Assembly (NCBI GenBank): GCA_964423925.1
Contig: CAYRGQ010000043.1
Coordinates: 1-24,832 of the forward strand
DNA: 24,832 nucleotides
Direction: 5' to 3'
Source: CAYRGQ01 sp964423925
GTDB taxonomy: Bacteria; Bacteroidota; Bacteroidia; Sphingobacteriales; Sphingobacteriaceae
Part shown: in pieces, positions 1-8,733 of the stretch
Position numbering within the stretch: position 1 is the stretch's first letter
Layout: each line of letters starts with the position of its first letter
Program-made: the position numbers and the translations under genes
The notes under the pieces: generated by a model
Databases searched by the model: none
Told to the model about the DNA's origin: nothing
Seen by the model: only the letters and a program-made list of their open reading frames with translations

Positions 1-2127
1 GAAATCAAAACAACCATCGATATTGGCGAGGGACGCCAAATCGAGATCTCAACGGGAAAATTGGCCAAGCAAGCCGATGGGTCCGTCGTCGTGAAGCAAG
101 GGAACACCATGCTGCTTGCCACTGTCGTTTCCGCACAGGAGCCTAAGGCCGGAGCGGATTTTTTGCCACTGTCGGTGGATTACCAAGAGAAGTACGCGTC
201 TACGGGACGCATACCCGGAGGATTCCTGCGCCGTGAGGCCAGGCTGTCAGACTACGAAATATTGATTTCGCGTTTGGTTGACCGGGCATTGCGCCCTTTA
301 TTTCCTGAAGATTACCATGCAGATACCCAGGTCATGATCAGCCTGATTTCGGCCGATAAGGACATTACGCCAGATGCGCTGGCAGGCTTGGCGGCATCGG
401 CTGCCATCGCCGTATCAGACATCCCTTTCAACGGCCCCATTTCGGAGGTGCGTGTTGCCAAAATTGATGGGCAACTGCGCATTAACCCACTGTTGAGCGA
501 GTTGGAAAACGCTACGCTTGAGTTTATCGTGGCCGGTACGGCTGACGATATCGTGATGGTGGAAGGAGAGGCAAAGGAGATTTCTGAGGAGGAAATGGTC
601 GAAGCGATTGCTTTCGCCCATGACATGATCAAAAAGCAAGTTCAGGCCCAGGTAGAATTGGCGCAGTTGGCCGGCAAAACCGTAAAACGTGAATACAACC
701 ACGAACCTAGCAACCCCGAGCTTCGCGAGAAGATCTATGCCGCTACCTACGACCGGGTGTATGCCGTTGCGAAATCGGGTTTGGCCAAACACGAGCGTTC
801 TGAGCAATTCAAGGCTATCGCTACCGAATTTAACCAAGCATACGTCGAGAGCTTGGGTGGCGAGGTCGATGAGGATACCGAATTCCTGCTCAAGAAGTAT
901 TTCCATGAAGTGGAGTACGATGCGGTTCGCAACCTGATCCTGAACGAAGGAATTCGTCTGGATGGCCGTGACTTCCGCACCGTTCGTCCGATATGGAGCG
1001 AGGTGGATTACTTGCCCGCTGCACACGGATCGGCGCTGTTCACCCGTGGCGAAACGCAGTCCCTGACTTCCGTGACCTTGGGCGCGAAGGACGACGAACA
1101 ATTGATCGACGGAGCTTTCATCCATGGTTACAACAGGTTTTTGCTCCATTACAACTTCCCAGGTTTTTCAACGGGTGAGGTGCGGCCAAACCGCGGCCCT
1201 GGCCGTCGTGAGGTAGGCCACGGCAACTTGGCGATGCGCTCGCTGCGGCAAGTATTGCCAAAAGGCGACGAGAACCCCTACACGATTCGGATTGTGTCCG
1301 ACATCTTGGAGTCTAACGGTTCGTCGTCAATGGCAACCGTCTGTGCGGGAACCTTGGCGCTGATGGACGCAGGCGTGAAAATCTCCGCCCCCGTGTCAGG
1401 TATTGCCATGGGTTTGATTACCGACCAAAAGACCGGGAAATATGCCATCTTGAGTGATATCCTTGGTGACGAGGATCACTTGGGGGATATGGACTTTAAA
1501 GTGACGGGTACCGAGAAAGGTATCGTTGCTTGCCAAATGGACTTGAAAATCAATGGATTGAAGTGGGAAGTGCTCACGCAAGCCTTAGACCAAGCCAAGG
1601 AAGCTCGTTTGCATATCCTCAATGAGATGAAAAAGACGATTTCCGAGCCGCGCGCGGATTACAAGCCGCACGCGCCGCGTATCGTCAGCTTTACCATCGA
1701 CAAGGAATACATTGGTGCGGTTATTGGGCCAGGCGGCAAGATCATCCAAGAGATGCAACGCGAAACGGGCGCTACTATTTCGATTGACGAGATCGACAAC
1801 AAGGGTGTCGTACAGGTGTTCGCAGACAACAAAGCGGCCATTGACGACGCGGTAGGCCGTATTAAGGCCATCGCGGCTAAGCCTGAAGTAGGTGAAATCT
1901 ATGAGGGTAAAGTGAAATCGATCATGCCATTTGGCGCATTCATCGAGATTATGCCCGGCAAGGATGGACTGCTGCACATATCCGAGATTGACTGGAAACG
2001 GTTTGAAACCATGGACGGCATTTTCAACGTGGGCGAAGTCGTCCGCGTGAAACTGCTCGATATCGACAAGCAAGGCAAACTGAAGTTATCTCGCAAAGTA
2101 TTGATTGAGCGTCCCGTCAAGGACTAA
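1..2127 (+). CDS. pnp: Polynucleotide phosphorylase (PNPase), 5' end cut by the window
   Basis: PNPase degrades RNA 3'-to-5' by phosphorolysis and takes part in mRNA turnover. The reading frame is open from base 1, so the first few codons lie outside the window; 708 residues are present. Two RNase PH-like domains flank a helical linker. The second holds the family signature around GRREVGHGNLA (near 1200) and the catalytic stretch GDEDHLGDMDFK (1465-1500) with its conserved aspartates. A KH domain with the GPGGK loop (about 1729-1743) and a C-terminal S1 domain (about 1890-2100, containing PFGAFIEI) follow, which is the canonical order. The TTG at 61 is internal: the codons before it read GRQIEISTGK, which is normal PNPase N-terminal sequence. 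A terminator follows directly. The identification is secure. Confidence 0.97.
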   Translation, partial: EIKTTIDIGEGRQIEISTGKLAKQADGSVVVKQGNTMLLATVVSAQEPKAGADFLPLSVDYQEKYASTGRIPGGFLRREARLSDYEILISRLVDRALRPLFPEDYHADTQVMISLISADKDITPDALAGLAASAAIAVSDIPFNGPISEVRVAKIDGQLRINPLLSELENATLEFIVAGTADDIVMVEGEAKEISEEEMVEAIAFAHDMIKKQVQAQVELAQLAGKTVKREYNHEPSNPELREKIYAATYDRVYAVAKSGLAKHERSEQFKAIATEFNQAYVESLGGEVDEDTEFLLKKYFHEVEYDAVRNLILNEGIRLDGRDFRTVRPIWSEVDYLPAAHGSALFTRGETQSLTSVTLGAKDDEQLIDGAFIHGYNRFLLHYNFPGFSTGEVRPNRGPGRREVGHGNLAMRSLRQVLPKGDENPYTIRIVSDILESNGSSSMATVCAGTLALMDAGVKISAPVSGIAMGLITDQKTGKYAILSDILGDEDHLGDMDFKVTGTEKGIVACQMDLKINGLKWEVLTQALDQAKEARLHILNEMKKTISEPRADYKPHAPRIVSFTIDKEYIGAVIGPGGKIIQEMQRETGATISIDEIDNKGVVQVFADNKAAIDDAVGRIKAIAAKPEVGEIYEGKVKSIMPFGAFIEIMPGKDGLLHISEIDWKRFETMDGIFNVGEVVRVKLLDIDKQGKLKLSRKVLIERPVKD

Positions 2128-2150
2128 ACGGGCGCGAGATCGAGTGTACA

Positions 2151-2188
2151 AAAGCCGGCATTCCTAGTGAATGTCGGCTTTTTCTTTT
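2151..2188 (+). terminator. Rho-independent terminator of pnp
   Basis: A 13-bp stem (2151-2163 with 2169-2181, one G-U pair) closes a 5-base loop and runs into a T-rich tract (TTTTTCTTTTC). It starts 23 bases after the pnp stop codon. Confidence 0.88.
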
Positions 2189-2215
2189 CAGCGCCTGGCG
2201 GTTTGGGTGGAGTGG

Positions 2216-2249
2216 TTGACCTAGGCGCTGCAAATTTTCCCTACATTTG
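2216..2249 (+). promoter_or_regulatory. Bacteroidota-type promoter for the thioredoxin-like gene
   Basis: TTGAC at 2216-2220 lies 21 bases before TACATTTG at 2242-2249, an exact match to the Bacteroidota -7 consensus TAnnTTTG. It is 23 bases upstream of the ATG at 2273, which would give a short leader. Assigned from pattern alone. Confidence 0.55.
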
Positions 2250-2272
2250 CACATAGACCTTCGGTACAGAAC

Positions 2273-2869
2273 ATGAAAAGACTTACGTTACCCCGCATCA
2301 TTAGCTTTATCGTCATTGCTATCCTGCTGGTGTTTTTACTCAGCCCCGATGCTAAGGCCTGGTTGAGCCAACAACTCATGAAAATAGGCTTATTCAAGCC
2401 TGATCTCACTCAGGTGGACGCGCCGGAATCGAAGACTGAGACAGCCGCGGCGCGGCCTGTACGTTCGGTGTTTTTCCGGGATGGTGAGGGAAACCGTGTC
2501 GACGCAGCCAACCTCGAGGGCAAGGTCGTGTTCATTAATTTCTGGGCCACGTGGTGTCCACCATGCATTGCGGAAATGCCCTCGATCAACAAGCTATATG
2601 ACGTATATCGCGACAATGAAAACATTGTTTTCATTATGGCGGACGTTGATAGTAAGTACGAACAGTCGGTCAAATTCATGGAAGACAAAAACCTGTCGCT
2701 GCCGGTGCATGTGCCTGCCGGGGAGATACCTGGCGACTGGCTAGGCGGCGCCATTCCGACAACCGTAATCTTAGACAAGAAAGGCGCGATTGCTGCTCGC
2801 CACGAGGGCATGGCCGATTATAGCCGAAAAGAGGTTATCGACTTCATACAAGGCCTTATCGACGAATAG
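2273..2869 (+). CDS. Membrane-anchored TlpA-like thiol-disulfide oxidoreductase
   Basis: A 198-residue protein. One hydrophobic N-terminal segment (about residues 9-24) probably anchors it in the inner membrane with the rest in the periplasm. The thioredoxin fold carries WATWCPPC (residues 91-98), the CPPC redox centre typical of TlpA/ResA proteins, and a cis-proline motif IPTT (161-164) facing it. Proteins of this class reduce disulfides in exported proteins or apocytochromes; the partner here cannot be told. There is no lipobox, so it is not a lipoprotein. It is a single gene with its own promoter, ending 12 bases from the convergent dehydrogenase gene. Confidence 0.9.
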   Translation: MKRLTLPRIISFIVIAILLVFLLSPDAKAWLSQQLMKIGLFKPDLTQVDAPESKTETAAARPVRSVFFRDGEGNRVDAANLEGKVVFINFWATWCPPCIAEMPSINKLYDVYRDNENIVFIMADVDSKYEQSVKFMEDKNLSLPVHVPAGEIPGDWLGGAIPTTVILDKKGAIAARHEGMADYSRKEVIDFIQGLIDE

Positions 2870-2881
2870 GTACTATTGAGC

Positions 2882-3865
2882 CTAGTCTTTGTCGTACACT
2901 TCCGGATTGACGCAATAGGGCATTTTCTTTCCTGAAACTGCCGCATGGATGTTTTCTACGCTTCGGACAAGCATTTTTGTCCGCGTTTCCACAGTGGCGG
3001 ATCCGATGTGGGGAAGCACCACGCAGTTATCCATTTCCAGCAGGGGGTGGTCCGGACGCATGGGTTCGGGGTCGGTCACGTCTAACCCGGCACCCCAGAT
3101 CCGCCTGTCGCGAAGTGCGTCAAGCAGTGCCGCCTCATCGTGAATGCCGCCGCGGGCGGTATTGACAAAAATCCCATTGGGTTTCATTTGTCCGAAGGCA
3201 GCGGAGTCAAACACTTTGGTAGTCTCTTCGCTCAGATTGGCGTGGACGCTGATCACGTCGCTTGTTTTCAAAAGTTCTTCAAAGTTGACATAGCGCGCTG
3301 CAAGTTCCTTTTCGGCTTCCTGATTTCGGCTACGATTGTGGTAAATTATATCCATGTCAAAGGCGGCTCGACAACTTTTGGCCAGTTCGAAACCGATTCT
3401 GCCGAGCCCGAATACACCCAAAGTCTTCCCTTCGAATTCGATGCCGAGCTCCTCCAGGGGCTGTTGGAAGGAACCCCATTTGCCACGTATTATCTCTTTG
3501 TGGAAGTGTAAGGCCTTCCGTGCCACAAGTTGGATTAGCAAGAACGCAGTGTCGGCAGTTGCTTTGCTCAATACGTCAGGCGTGTTGCCAACGGGAACGC
3601 CCATCTCGGTGGCCGCACTCACGTCCACGTGGTCGTAACCCACGCTATTCAGCGCGATACCGCAAAGGTGGCTGCAGGCCGTAAAGAATTCGCGGTTCAG
3701 TTGGTTATGGCCTACGAAAAGCAGTGCATCTGCGTCGCGGCAGGCGCCTACCAATTCTTCGTCGGTAAGCTCCCTTTCCTCTGTCCAGCATGCCAGTTCG
3801 TGGCCCGCTTGGGTTAATTCGGATAAAAAATGCGCAGGAACGCGTCGAGTAATGAAGACTTTCAT
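2882..3865 (-). CDS. D-2-hydroxyacid dehydrogenase (glyoxylate/hydroxypyruvate reductase-like)
   Basis: A 327-residue NAD(P)-dependent dehydrogenase of the D-isomer-specific 2-hydroxyacid family, which interconverts 2-oxoacids and D-2-hydroxyacids in the cytoplasm. The Rossmann motif GLGRIG is at residues 153-158. The catalytic triad is visible: Arg238 in NTARGG, Glu267 in DPEP and His286 in LPHIGSAT. The N-terminal NSVGYDHVD stretch resembles glyoxylate reductases (GRHPR/GyaR type) more than D-lactate or 3-phosphoglycerate dehydrogenases, and there is no C-terminal ACT domain. The exact substrate is inferred. It is transcribed alone, between two + strand genes. Confidence 0.88.
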   Translation of the reverse strand: MKVFITRRVPAHFLSELTQAGHELACWTEERELTDEELVGACRDADALLFVGHNQLNREFFTACSHLCGIALNSVGYDHVDVSAATEMGVPVGNTPDVLSKATADTAFLLIQLVARKALHFHKEIIRGKWGSFQQPLEELGIEFEGKTLGVFGLGRIGFELAKSCRAAFDMDIIYHNRSRNQEAEKELAARYVNFEELLKTSDVISVHANLSEETTKVFDSAAFGQMKPNGIFVNTARGGIHDEAALLDALRDRRIWGAGLDVTDPEPMRPDHPLLEMDNCVVLPHIGSATVETRTKMLVRSVENIHAAVSGKKMPYCVNPEVYDKD

Positions 3866-3945
3866 GCAATGTCGTTTAAATTGGGTCCTTGGCGGTGCAA
3901 ATTTTGTAAATCGTATGCTTTGTTCCTTTATAAGTCCGCCACATA

Positions 3946-3976
3946 TTTTTTAACAGCGAATTTTGTTTTAGGTTTG
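3946..3976 (+). promoter_or_regulatory. Promoter candidate for pyrF
   Basis: TAGGTTTG at 3969-3976 matches the Bacteroidota -7 element TAnnTTTG exactly. The upstream element is only a T-run (3946-3951), so the -33 site is weak. A start site near 3983 would leave a leader of about 20 bases before the pyrF ATG. Confidence 0.5.
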
Positions 3977-4002
3977 CGCAACGAAACATAGATGACCCGC
4001 GT

Positions 4003-4836
4003 ATGACCCGCTCCCAGCTTATCGAGCAAATAAAAGCAAAACGTTCCTTTCTCTGTGTAGGATTGGACACCGATATCACCAAAATCCCGTCCCACCTGCT
4101 GGATGAACCAGACCCGGTCTTTGCTTTCAATAAGGCCATCGTCGATGCCACTGCCGATTTATGTGTCGCGTACAAGCCCAATACGGCGTTCTACGAGGCG
4201 ATGGGAGCGAAGGGGTGGGATAGCCTGCGCAAGACCTGGGAGTACCTGCCTAAGGCGTGTTTCAGCATCGCGGATGCCAAGCGCGGCGATATCGGCAATA
4301 CCTCGCGCATGTACGCCCAAGCGTTTTTTGACGAAGCGGTGTCGGGTCTGGGTTTTGACTCGGTGACGGTCGCACCTTATATGGGGAAAGATTCGGTCGA
4401 GCCATTTTTGGGATTTGACGGCAAATGGGCTATCGTACTGGCATTGACATCGAATGCCGGCAGCCGGGATCTTCAAGTTATCCCTGACCGGGACGGGGTG
4501 CAATTGTTTGAGCGCGTACTGTCCTGCGTGAACCAATGGGGTACACCCGACAACACGATGTACGTGGTGGGTGCGACCCGCGGGGATGCGTTTTTGGCCA
4601 TTCGCAAGCACGCGCCCCATCACTTCCTTCTCGTGCCAGGCGTGGGTGCCCAAGGGGGAAGCTTAAGCGACGTGTGCCAATATGGTATGAATGCCGATTG
4701 CGGATTGTTAGTAAACGCTACGCGCTCGATTATTTACGCGTCTAATGGTCCTGATTTTGCCGAACGCGCGCGGGAGGAAGCCTTGGTCATACAGCGCAAC
4801 ATGCAAGCTGAATTGGAGCGGGCGGGAATAATTTAG
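4003..4836 (+). CDS. pyrF: Orotidine 5'-phosphate decarboxylase, long (type 2) form
   Basis: This enzyme decarboxylates OMP to UMP, the last step of de novo pyrimidine synthesis. The 277-residue length fits the long type-2 class, as opposed to the roughly 230-residue short class. The catalytic signature DAKRGDI is at residues 91-97 (Lys93 with flanking aspartates). Other family blocks are LCVGLDTD (17-24), YKPNTAFYE (57-65), APYMGKDS (124-131) and the phosphate-binding VPGVGAQGG (211-219). An upstream ATG at 3992 opens only four codons and stops at 4006, so the start is 4003. The gene stands alone and converges on the CorC-like gene with 16 bases between and no visible terminator. Confidence 0.96.
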   Translation: MTRSQLIEQIKAKRSFLCVGLDTDITKIPSHLLDEPDPVFAFNKAIVDATADLCVAYKPNTAFYEAMGAKGWDSLRKTWEYLPKACFSIADAKRGDIGNTSRMYAQAFFDEAVSGLGFDSVTVAPYMGKDSVEPFLGFDGKWAIVLALTSNAGSRDLQVIPDRDGVQLFERVLSCVNQWGTPDNTMYVVGATRGDAFLAIRKHAPHHFLLVPGVGAQGGSLSDVCQYGMNADCGLLVNATRSIIYASNGPDFAERAREEALVIQRNMQAELERAGII

Positions 4837-4852
4837 TGAGATTATATCACGC

Positions 4853-6172
4853 TTAGCCAGTCAGGGCTTCGTTGGCCGGTTTGGCAGTCACCAATACCTT
4901 GTCGATGCGGTTGACGTCCATATCCATGACCTCGAATTCGTGGTCCTTCCATTTGATTTTTTCGCCGGCTTCGGGCACGTGGCCGAGGTGGAGCAGGATG
5001 AGGCCAGCAACGGTATTGATACCGCTCAATTCATCTTCCTCGTCGTCATCCAAATCGATCTGCAGCAATTCGAGTAACTCGCCCACTTGGTACTGTCCAT
5101 CGATGAGCATGCTGCCATCTTCCCGCCGGACGATGCTTGGCTCTTCGTGGAATTCTCCGTCAGAGATGTCACCCACCAATCCACTCAGGATGTCGTTGAG
5201 GGTGACAATGCCTTGCAGCGAGCCATATTCGTCCAATACCACCGCTTGGTGGATTTTAGATAAGCGCAATTTGTTGAGCACACTATAGGCCGAACTATTC
5301 TCATACACGTAGTTGAGTGGCTGGGTCAACTGGGTCAGCTCGATGGGTTCGTGCGCAGAAGTCAGGTACCGGTTCAGCAGGAATTTGATATGGACGATGC
5401 CTAGGATGTTGTCAAGTCCGTTTTTGCATACCGGATATACCGTGTGACCTGACTCAAGAATGATTTCCTTGTGTTCTTCGAAGCTGTCTTCGGTATCGAG
5501 CCAGACAATGTTACTTCGGTGGGTCATCAGGTTGACCGCCTTTTTGTCACCCAAGCTAAAGACACGGTCTACGATTTCGTGCTCGATATGCTCGATCGCG
5601 CCACTGTCTGCACCTTCATCCACTAGGGCTTTGATTTCTTCTTCGGTCACCTGCGCGCCTGAGGATTTGATGTTTAGCGCCCGGACTATTCCCTCCGTGG
5701 TGGTGCTAAGCAACCAGACGAACGGTGCGACAATCTTGCTCAAAAGATTCATCGGGATGGCAACCAGCGTCGAATATCGTTCAGGAATTGCCAAGCCAAT
5801 GCGTTTGGGTACGAGCTCCCCAAACACCAGCGTCAGGAACGTGATCGCAATGACGATTACCGTGATAGCCACCTCGTGGCTGTATGGACCAATCCAGCTA
5901 AATTGGTTGAGATACGCCTCTAGGCGCAACGCAATCGTTGCCCCGCCAAACAAACCCGTCAGGATGCCAATTAGCGTAATGCCAATCTGGATGGTGGACA
6001 GGAATCGGTTGGGGGATGCTTTGAGTTTAAGCGCTTGCTGGGCCGCCGGACTTCCTTTGTCGGCCAGCATCTGCAGGCGTGCCTTTCGACTGGATATGAT
6101 TGCAATCTCAGAGGCTGAGAAAAGCCCGTTTAAGATGATTAACGCTAAGATTATCAGCGACTCAGTAAGCAT
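4853..6172 (-). CDS. CNNM/CorC-type transmembrane protein (hemolysin family; DUF21-CBS-CBS-CorC_HlyC)
   Basis: A 439-residue inner-membrane protein. The DUF21/CNNM domain (about residues 1-185) has hydrophobic stretches near 5-25, 57-80, 100-122 and 135-165, with the conserved FGELVPKRIGL (117-127). Two CBS domains, which bind adenine nucleotides, follow (about 205-265 and 275-335), then a CorC_HlyC domain (about 350-432). Relatives are CNNM proteins, linked to Mg2+ or Co2+ transport; the 'hemolysin' label is historical. The transported ion is not shown by the sequence. The gene lies downstream of lon on the same strand but is separated from it by a terminator, so it probably has its own promoter. 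Confidence 0.9.
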   Translation of the reverse strand: MLTESLIILALIILNGLFSASEIAIISSRKARLQMLADKGSPAAQQALKLKASPNRFLSTIQIGITLIGILTGLFGGATIALRLEAYLNQFSWIGPYSHEVAITVIVIAITFLTLVFGELVPKRIGLAIPERYSTLVAIPMNLLSKIVAPFVWLLSTTTEGIVRALNIKSSGAQVTEEEIKALVDEGADSGAIEHIEHEIVDRVFSLGDKKAVNLMTHRSNIVWLDTEDSFEEHKEIILESGHTVYPVCKNGLDNILGIVHIKFLLNRYLTSAHEPIELTQLTQPLNYVYENSSAYSVLNKLRLSKIHQAVVLDEYGSLQGIVTLNDILSGLVGDISDGEFHEEPSIVRREDGSMLIDGQYQVGELLELLQIDLDDDEEDELSGINTVAGLILLHLGHVPEAGEKIKWKDHEFEVMDMDVNRIDKVLVTAKPANEALTG

Positions 6173-6197
6173 GTGGCTAAAATAGTAATATTATTAA

Positions 6198-6230
6198 TTA
6201 AAAGAAACAGCATCGCCATAGGGCAATGCT
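6198..6230 (-). terminator. Terminator of lon
   Basis: Read on the - strand, a 9-bp stem (6230-6222 with 6217-6209, one U-G pair) and a 4-base loop are followed by a T-rich stretch (GTTTCTTTT). It lies 50 bases after the lon stop codon and separates lon from the CorC-like gene. Confidence 0.7.
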
Positions 6231-6279
6231 ATCCCGTATAAAATGAGAAAAATGCAGGTCTATGTCCCTTCAGAGTTGT

Positions 6280-8733
6280 TTACGCGACGACGAGTTGCTT
6301 GGCGCCTTTAACGCGCTGCTCAAGCAGCGCCAGCTTGATTACCTCAGACATCTCCGTGACATAATGGAACGTTAGGTCTTTGATATAATCTTCCTTGATT
6401 TCGAGTACATCCTTTCGGTTCGATTTGGATAGAATAATTTCCTTAATGTTGGCACGTTTCGCTGCCAGGATTTTTTCTTTGATGCCCCCTACGGGTAGGA
6501 CTTTCCCACGAAGGGTAATCTCGCCGGTCATTGCCAACTTGGGTCTGACCTTGCGTTGGGTGAAGCTGGACGCCAGTGCCGTCAGCATCGTAATCCCCGC
6601 AGAAGGCCCGTCTTTTGGAGTGGCCCCGGCGGGCACGTGGATATGCACGTCCCATTTGTCGAATACATGGTAGTCCACGCCAAATTCGTCGGCGTGTGCA
6701 CGCAAGTAGGCGAGGGCGATCGTGGCTGACTCCTTCATCACGTCACCCAAGTTGCCTGTCAAGGTCAGCTTTCCCGTCCCGCGGCTGAGGCTCGATTCGA
6801 TGAACAGGATGTCACCGCCCACTTGGGTCCAGGCCAGTCCAGTGACGACGCCCGCCACTGCGTTATCTTCGTATAGCTCCTTGTCGAATATCGGTGCGCC
6901 TAGGATGCGTTCCACGTCGTCAGCGGTAACCTTGGCGTTGTATTCCTCTTCCATGACCACCTGCGTAGCGATGCCCCGAACGATGGACCCGACTTTCTTT
7001 TCGAGTCCGCGCACGCCAGATTCGCGGGTGTATTCCTCGATTATTTTCTCGATGACGGCATTTCTTATGCTGACTTGTTTGGTCGACAGCCCATGTTGCT
7101 CGCGTTGTTTGGGGAGTAGGTGCTTCTTGGCAATTTCGATTTTCTCCTCAATGGTGTAGCCGCTCACTTCGATAATCTCCATACGGTCTAGCAGTGCCGG
7201 CTGGATGTTGCTGAGCGAATTCGCCGTAGCGATAAACATTACTTTAGACAAGTCGAAATCCAATTCGACGTAATGGTCATAAAACGCGTTATTCTGTTCG
7301 GGGTCGAGCACTTCTAGCAGGGCCGACGACGGGTCGCCGCGAAAGTCGCTGCCAACTTTATCGATCTCGTCTAATACGAAAACCGGGTTGGTCGAACCGG
7401 CCTTTTTTAGCGATTGGATGATACGCCCCGGCATCGCGCCAATATAGGTCTTGCGGTGTCCGCGGATTTCCGCTTCGTCGCGTATGCCGCCCAGGGCCAT
7501 GCGCGTGTAATTACGTCCAAGCGCCTTGGCGATAGACTTGCCGAGCGAGGTTTTTCCCACGCCCGGAGGGCCTACCAAGCACAGGATGGGCGCTTTCATG
7601 TCATTTTTAAGCTTCAGCACCGCCAAATACTCGATGATTCGCTGCTTGACCTTGTCGAGGCCATAGTGGTCCTTGTCGAGCACGCGACGCGCTCGTTTGA
7701 GGTCAAAATTATCTTTGGTCAGCTCGTTCCAGGGGAGGTCAAGCAAAAGTTCCAAATAATTCAGCTGCACCGAATAGTCAGCGGCAGCCGGATTAATGCG
7801 CGCAAGCTTATCGAGCTCTTTCGCGAAATGCTCGCCGACTTCCTTGCTCCACTTTTTTTTCGGGGCGCGGGCGCGTAAATCTTCAATTTCCAAATCCGGT
7901 GACGATCCCCCCAGCTCCTCTTGGATCGTTTTCAGTTGCTGATTGAGGAAGTAGTCCCGCTGTTGCTTGTCCAAATCCCCGCGCACCTTGTTCTGGATTT
8001 GGTTTTTCAACTCGAGCAATTGCAGTTCTTGGTCCAGTTGCTCCAGTACCTTCCTGGCACGTTCGCTAAGGTCTGGGATTTCCAGCAATTGCTGCTTGAA
8101 CGACAACTCGGCATTCAGGTTTGACGAGATGAAGTTGATCAGAAATGCGGGGCTTTCAATGTTCTTGATTGCGATGCCCGCCTCACTGGGAATCTGCGGC
8201 GATAGCTGGATAATCTGCAGGGAAAGTTCCTTGATCGACGAAATGAGCGCACTGAATTCCTTGCTTTTTTTATGTGCTTTCTCCTCAAACCGCCGAACTT
8301 CTGCCTTGATATATGGTTCGGTCTGCACCACTTGTGTTAGACGAAACCGTTGTTTCCCCTGGATAATAACCGTGGTGTTGCCGTCCGGCATCTGGAGCAA
8401 TTTGATGATCATGGCTACGGTGCCCACGTCGTGCAATTGCTCGAAGGTCGGATCTTCTATGGACATATCGCGCTGGGAGACGACGCCAATCGTGCGGTCG
8501 CCCTTATACGCATCCTTTATGAGCTTGATAGACTTGTCGCGACCCACGGTGATGGGGATGACCACACCCGGATAGAGTACGGTGTTGCGAAGAGGCAATA
8601 TCGACAGGACTTCAGGGAGTTCGGCATTGGCCATCTCATCTTCATCCTGCTGGCTCAGTAAAGGAAAAAATTCCGTGTCTTCATTTATAATCGGGATTCC
8701 CTGATGGAAATCAAATGGATCGTGCTTACTCAT
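6280..8733 (-). CDS. lon: ATP-dependent Lon protease
   Basis: Lon is a cytoplasmic AAA+ serine protease that degrades misfolded and short-lived regulatory proteins. The 817-residue protein has the LonA layout: N-terminal substrate-binding domain (about residues 42-235), coiled-coil region, AAA+ module with Walker A GPPGVGKT (388-395) and Walker B VFVLDEID (451-458), then the protease domain. The catalytic dyad is Ser711 in KDGPSAG and Lys754 in IKEKILAAK. Their spacing of 43 equals that of E. coli Lon (S679/K722). The roughly 40-residue acidic N-terminal extension before the LAN domain is common in Bacteroidota. No heat-shock promoter could be recognised upstream. Confidence 0.97.
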   Translation of the reverse strand: MSKHDPFDFHQGIPIINEDTEFFPLLSQQDEDEMANAELPEVLSILPLRNTVLYPGVVIPITVGRDKSIKLIKDAYKGDRTIGVVSQRDMSIEDPTFEQLHDVGTVAMIIKLLQMPDGNTTVIIQGKQRFRLTQVVQTEPYIKAEVRRFEEKAHKKSKEFSALISSIKELSLQIIQLSPQIPSEAGIAIKNIESPAFLINFISSNLNAELSFKQQLLEIPDLSERARKVLEQLDQELQLLELKNQIQNKVRGDLDKQQRDYFLNQQLKTIQEELGGSSPDLEIEDLRARAPKKKWSKEVGEHFAKELDKLARINPAAADYSVQLNYLELLLDLPWNELTKDNFDLKRARRVLDKDHYGLDKVKQRIIEYLAVLKLKNDMKAPILCLVGPPGVGKTSLGKSIAKALGRNYTRMALGGIRDEAEIRGHRKTYIGAMPGRIIQSLKKAGSTNPVFVLDEIDKVGSDFRGDPSSALLEVLDPEQNNAFYDHYVELDFDLSKVMFIATANSLSNIQPALLDRMEIIEVSGYTIEEKIEIAKKHLLPKQREQHGLSTKQVSIRNAVIEKIIEEYTRESGVRGLEKKVGSIVRGIATQVVMEEEYNAKVTADDVERILGAPIFDKELYEDNAVAGVVTGLAWTQVGGDILFIESSLSRGTGKLTLTGNLGDVMKESATIALAYLRAHADEFGVDYHVFDKWDVHIHVPAGATPKDGPSAGITMLTALASSFTQRKVRPKLAMTGEITLRGKVLPVGGIKEKILAAKRANIKEIILSKSNRKDVLEIKEDYIKDLTFHYVTEMSEVIKLALLEQRVKGAKQLVVA

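Noticed and set aside
415..1149. Long antisense ORF (244 codons) opposite pnp, with another at 1585-2073
   Set aside because: Both lie wholly inside the well-conserved pnp frame, show no recognisable domain and arise from its codon bias.
5460..6185. 241-codon + strand ORF opposite the CorC-like gene
   Set aside because: It overlaps the entire DUF21 and CBS coding region; its product is Ser/Arg-rich low-information sequence typical of an antisense shadow.
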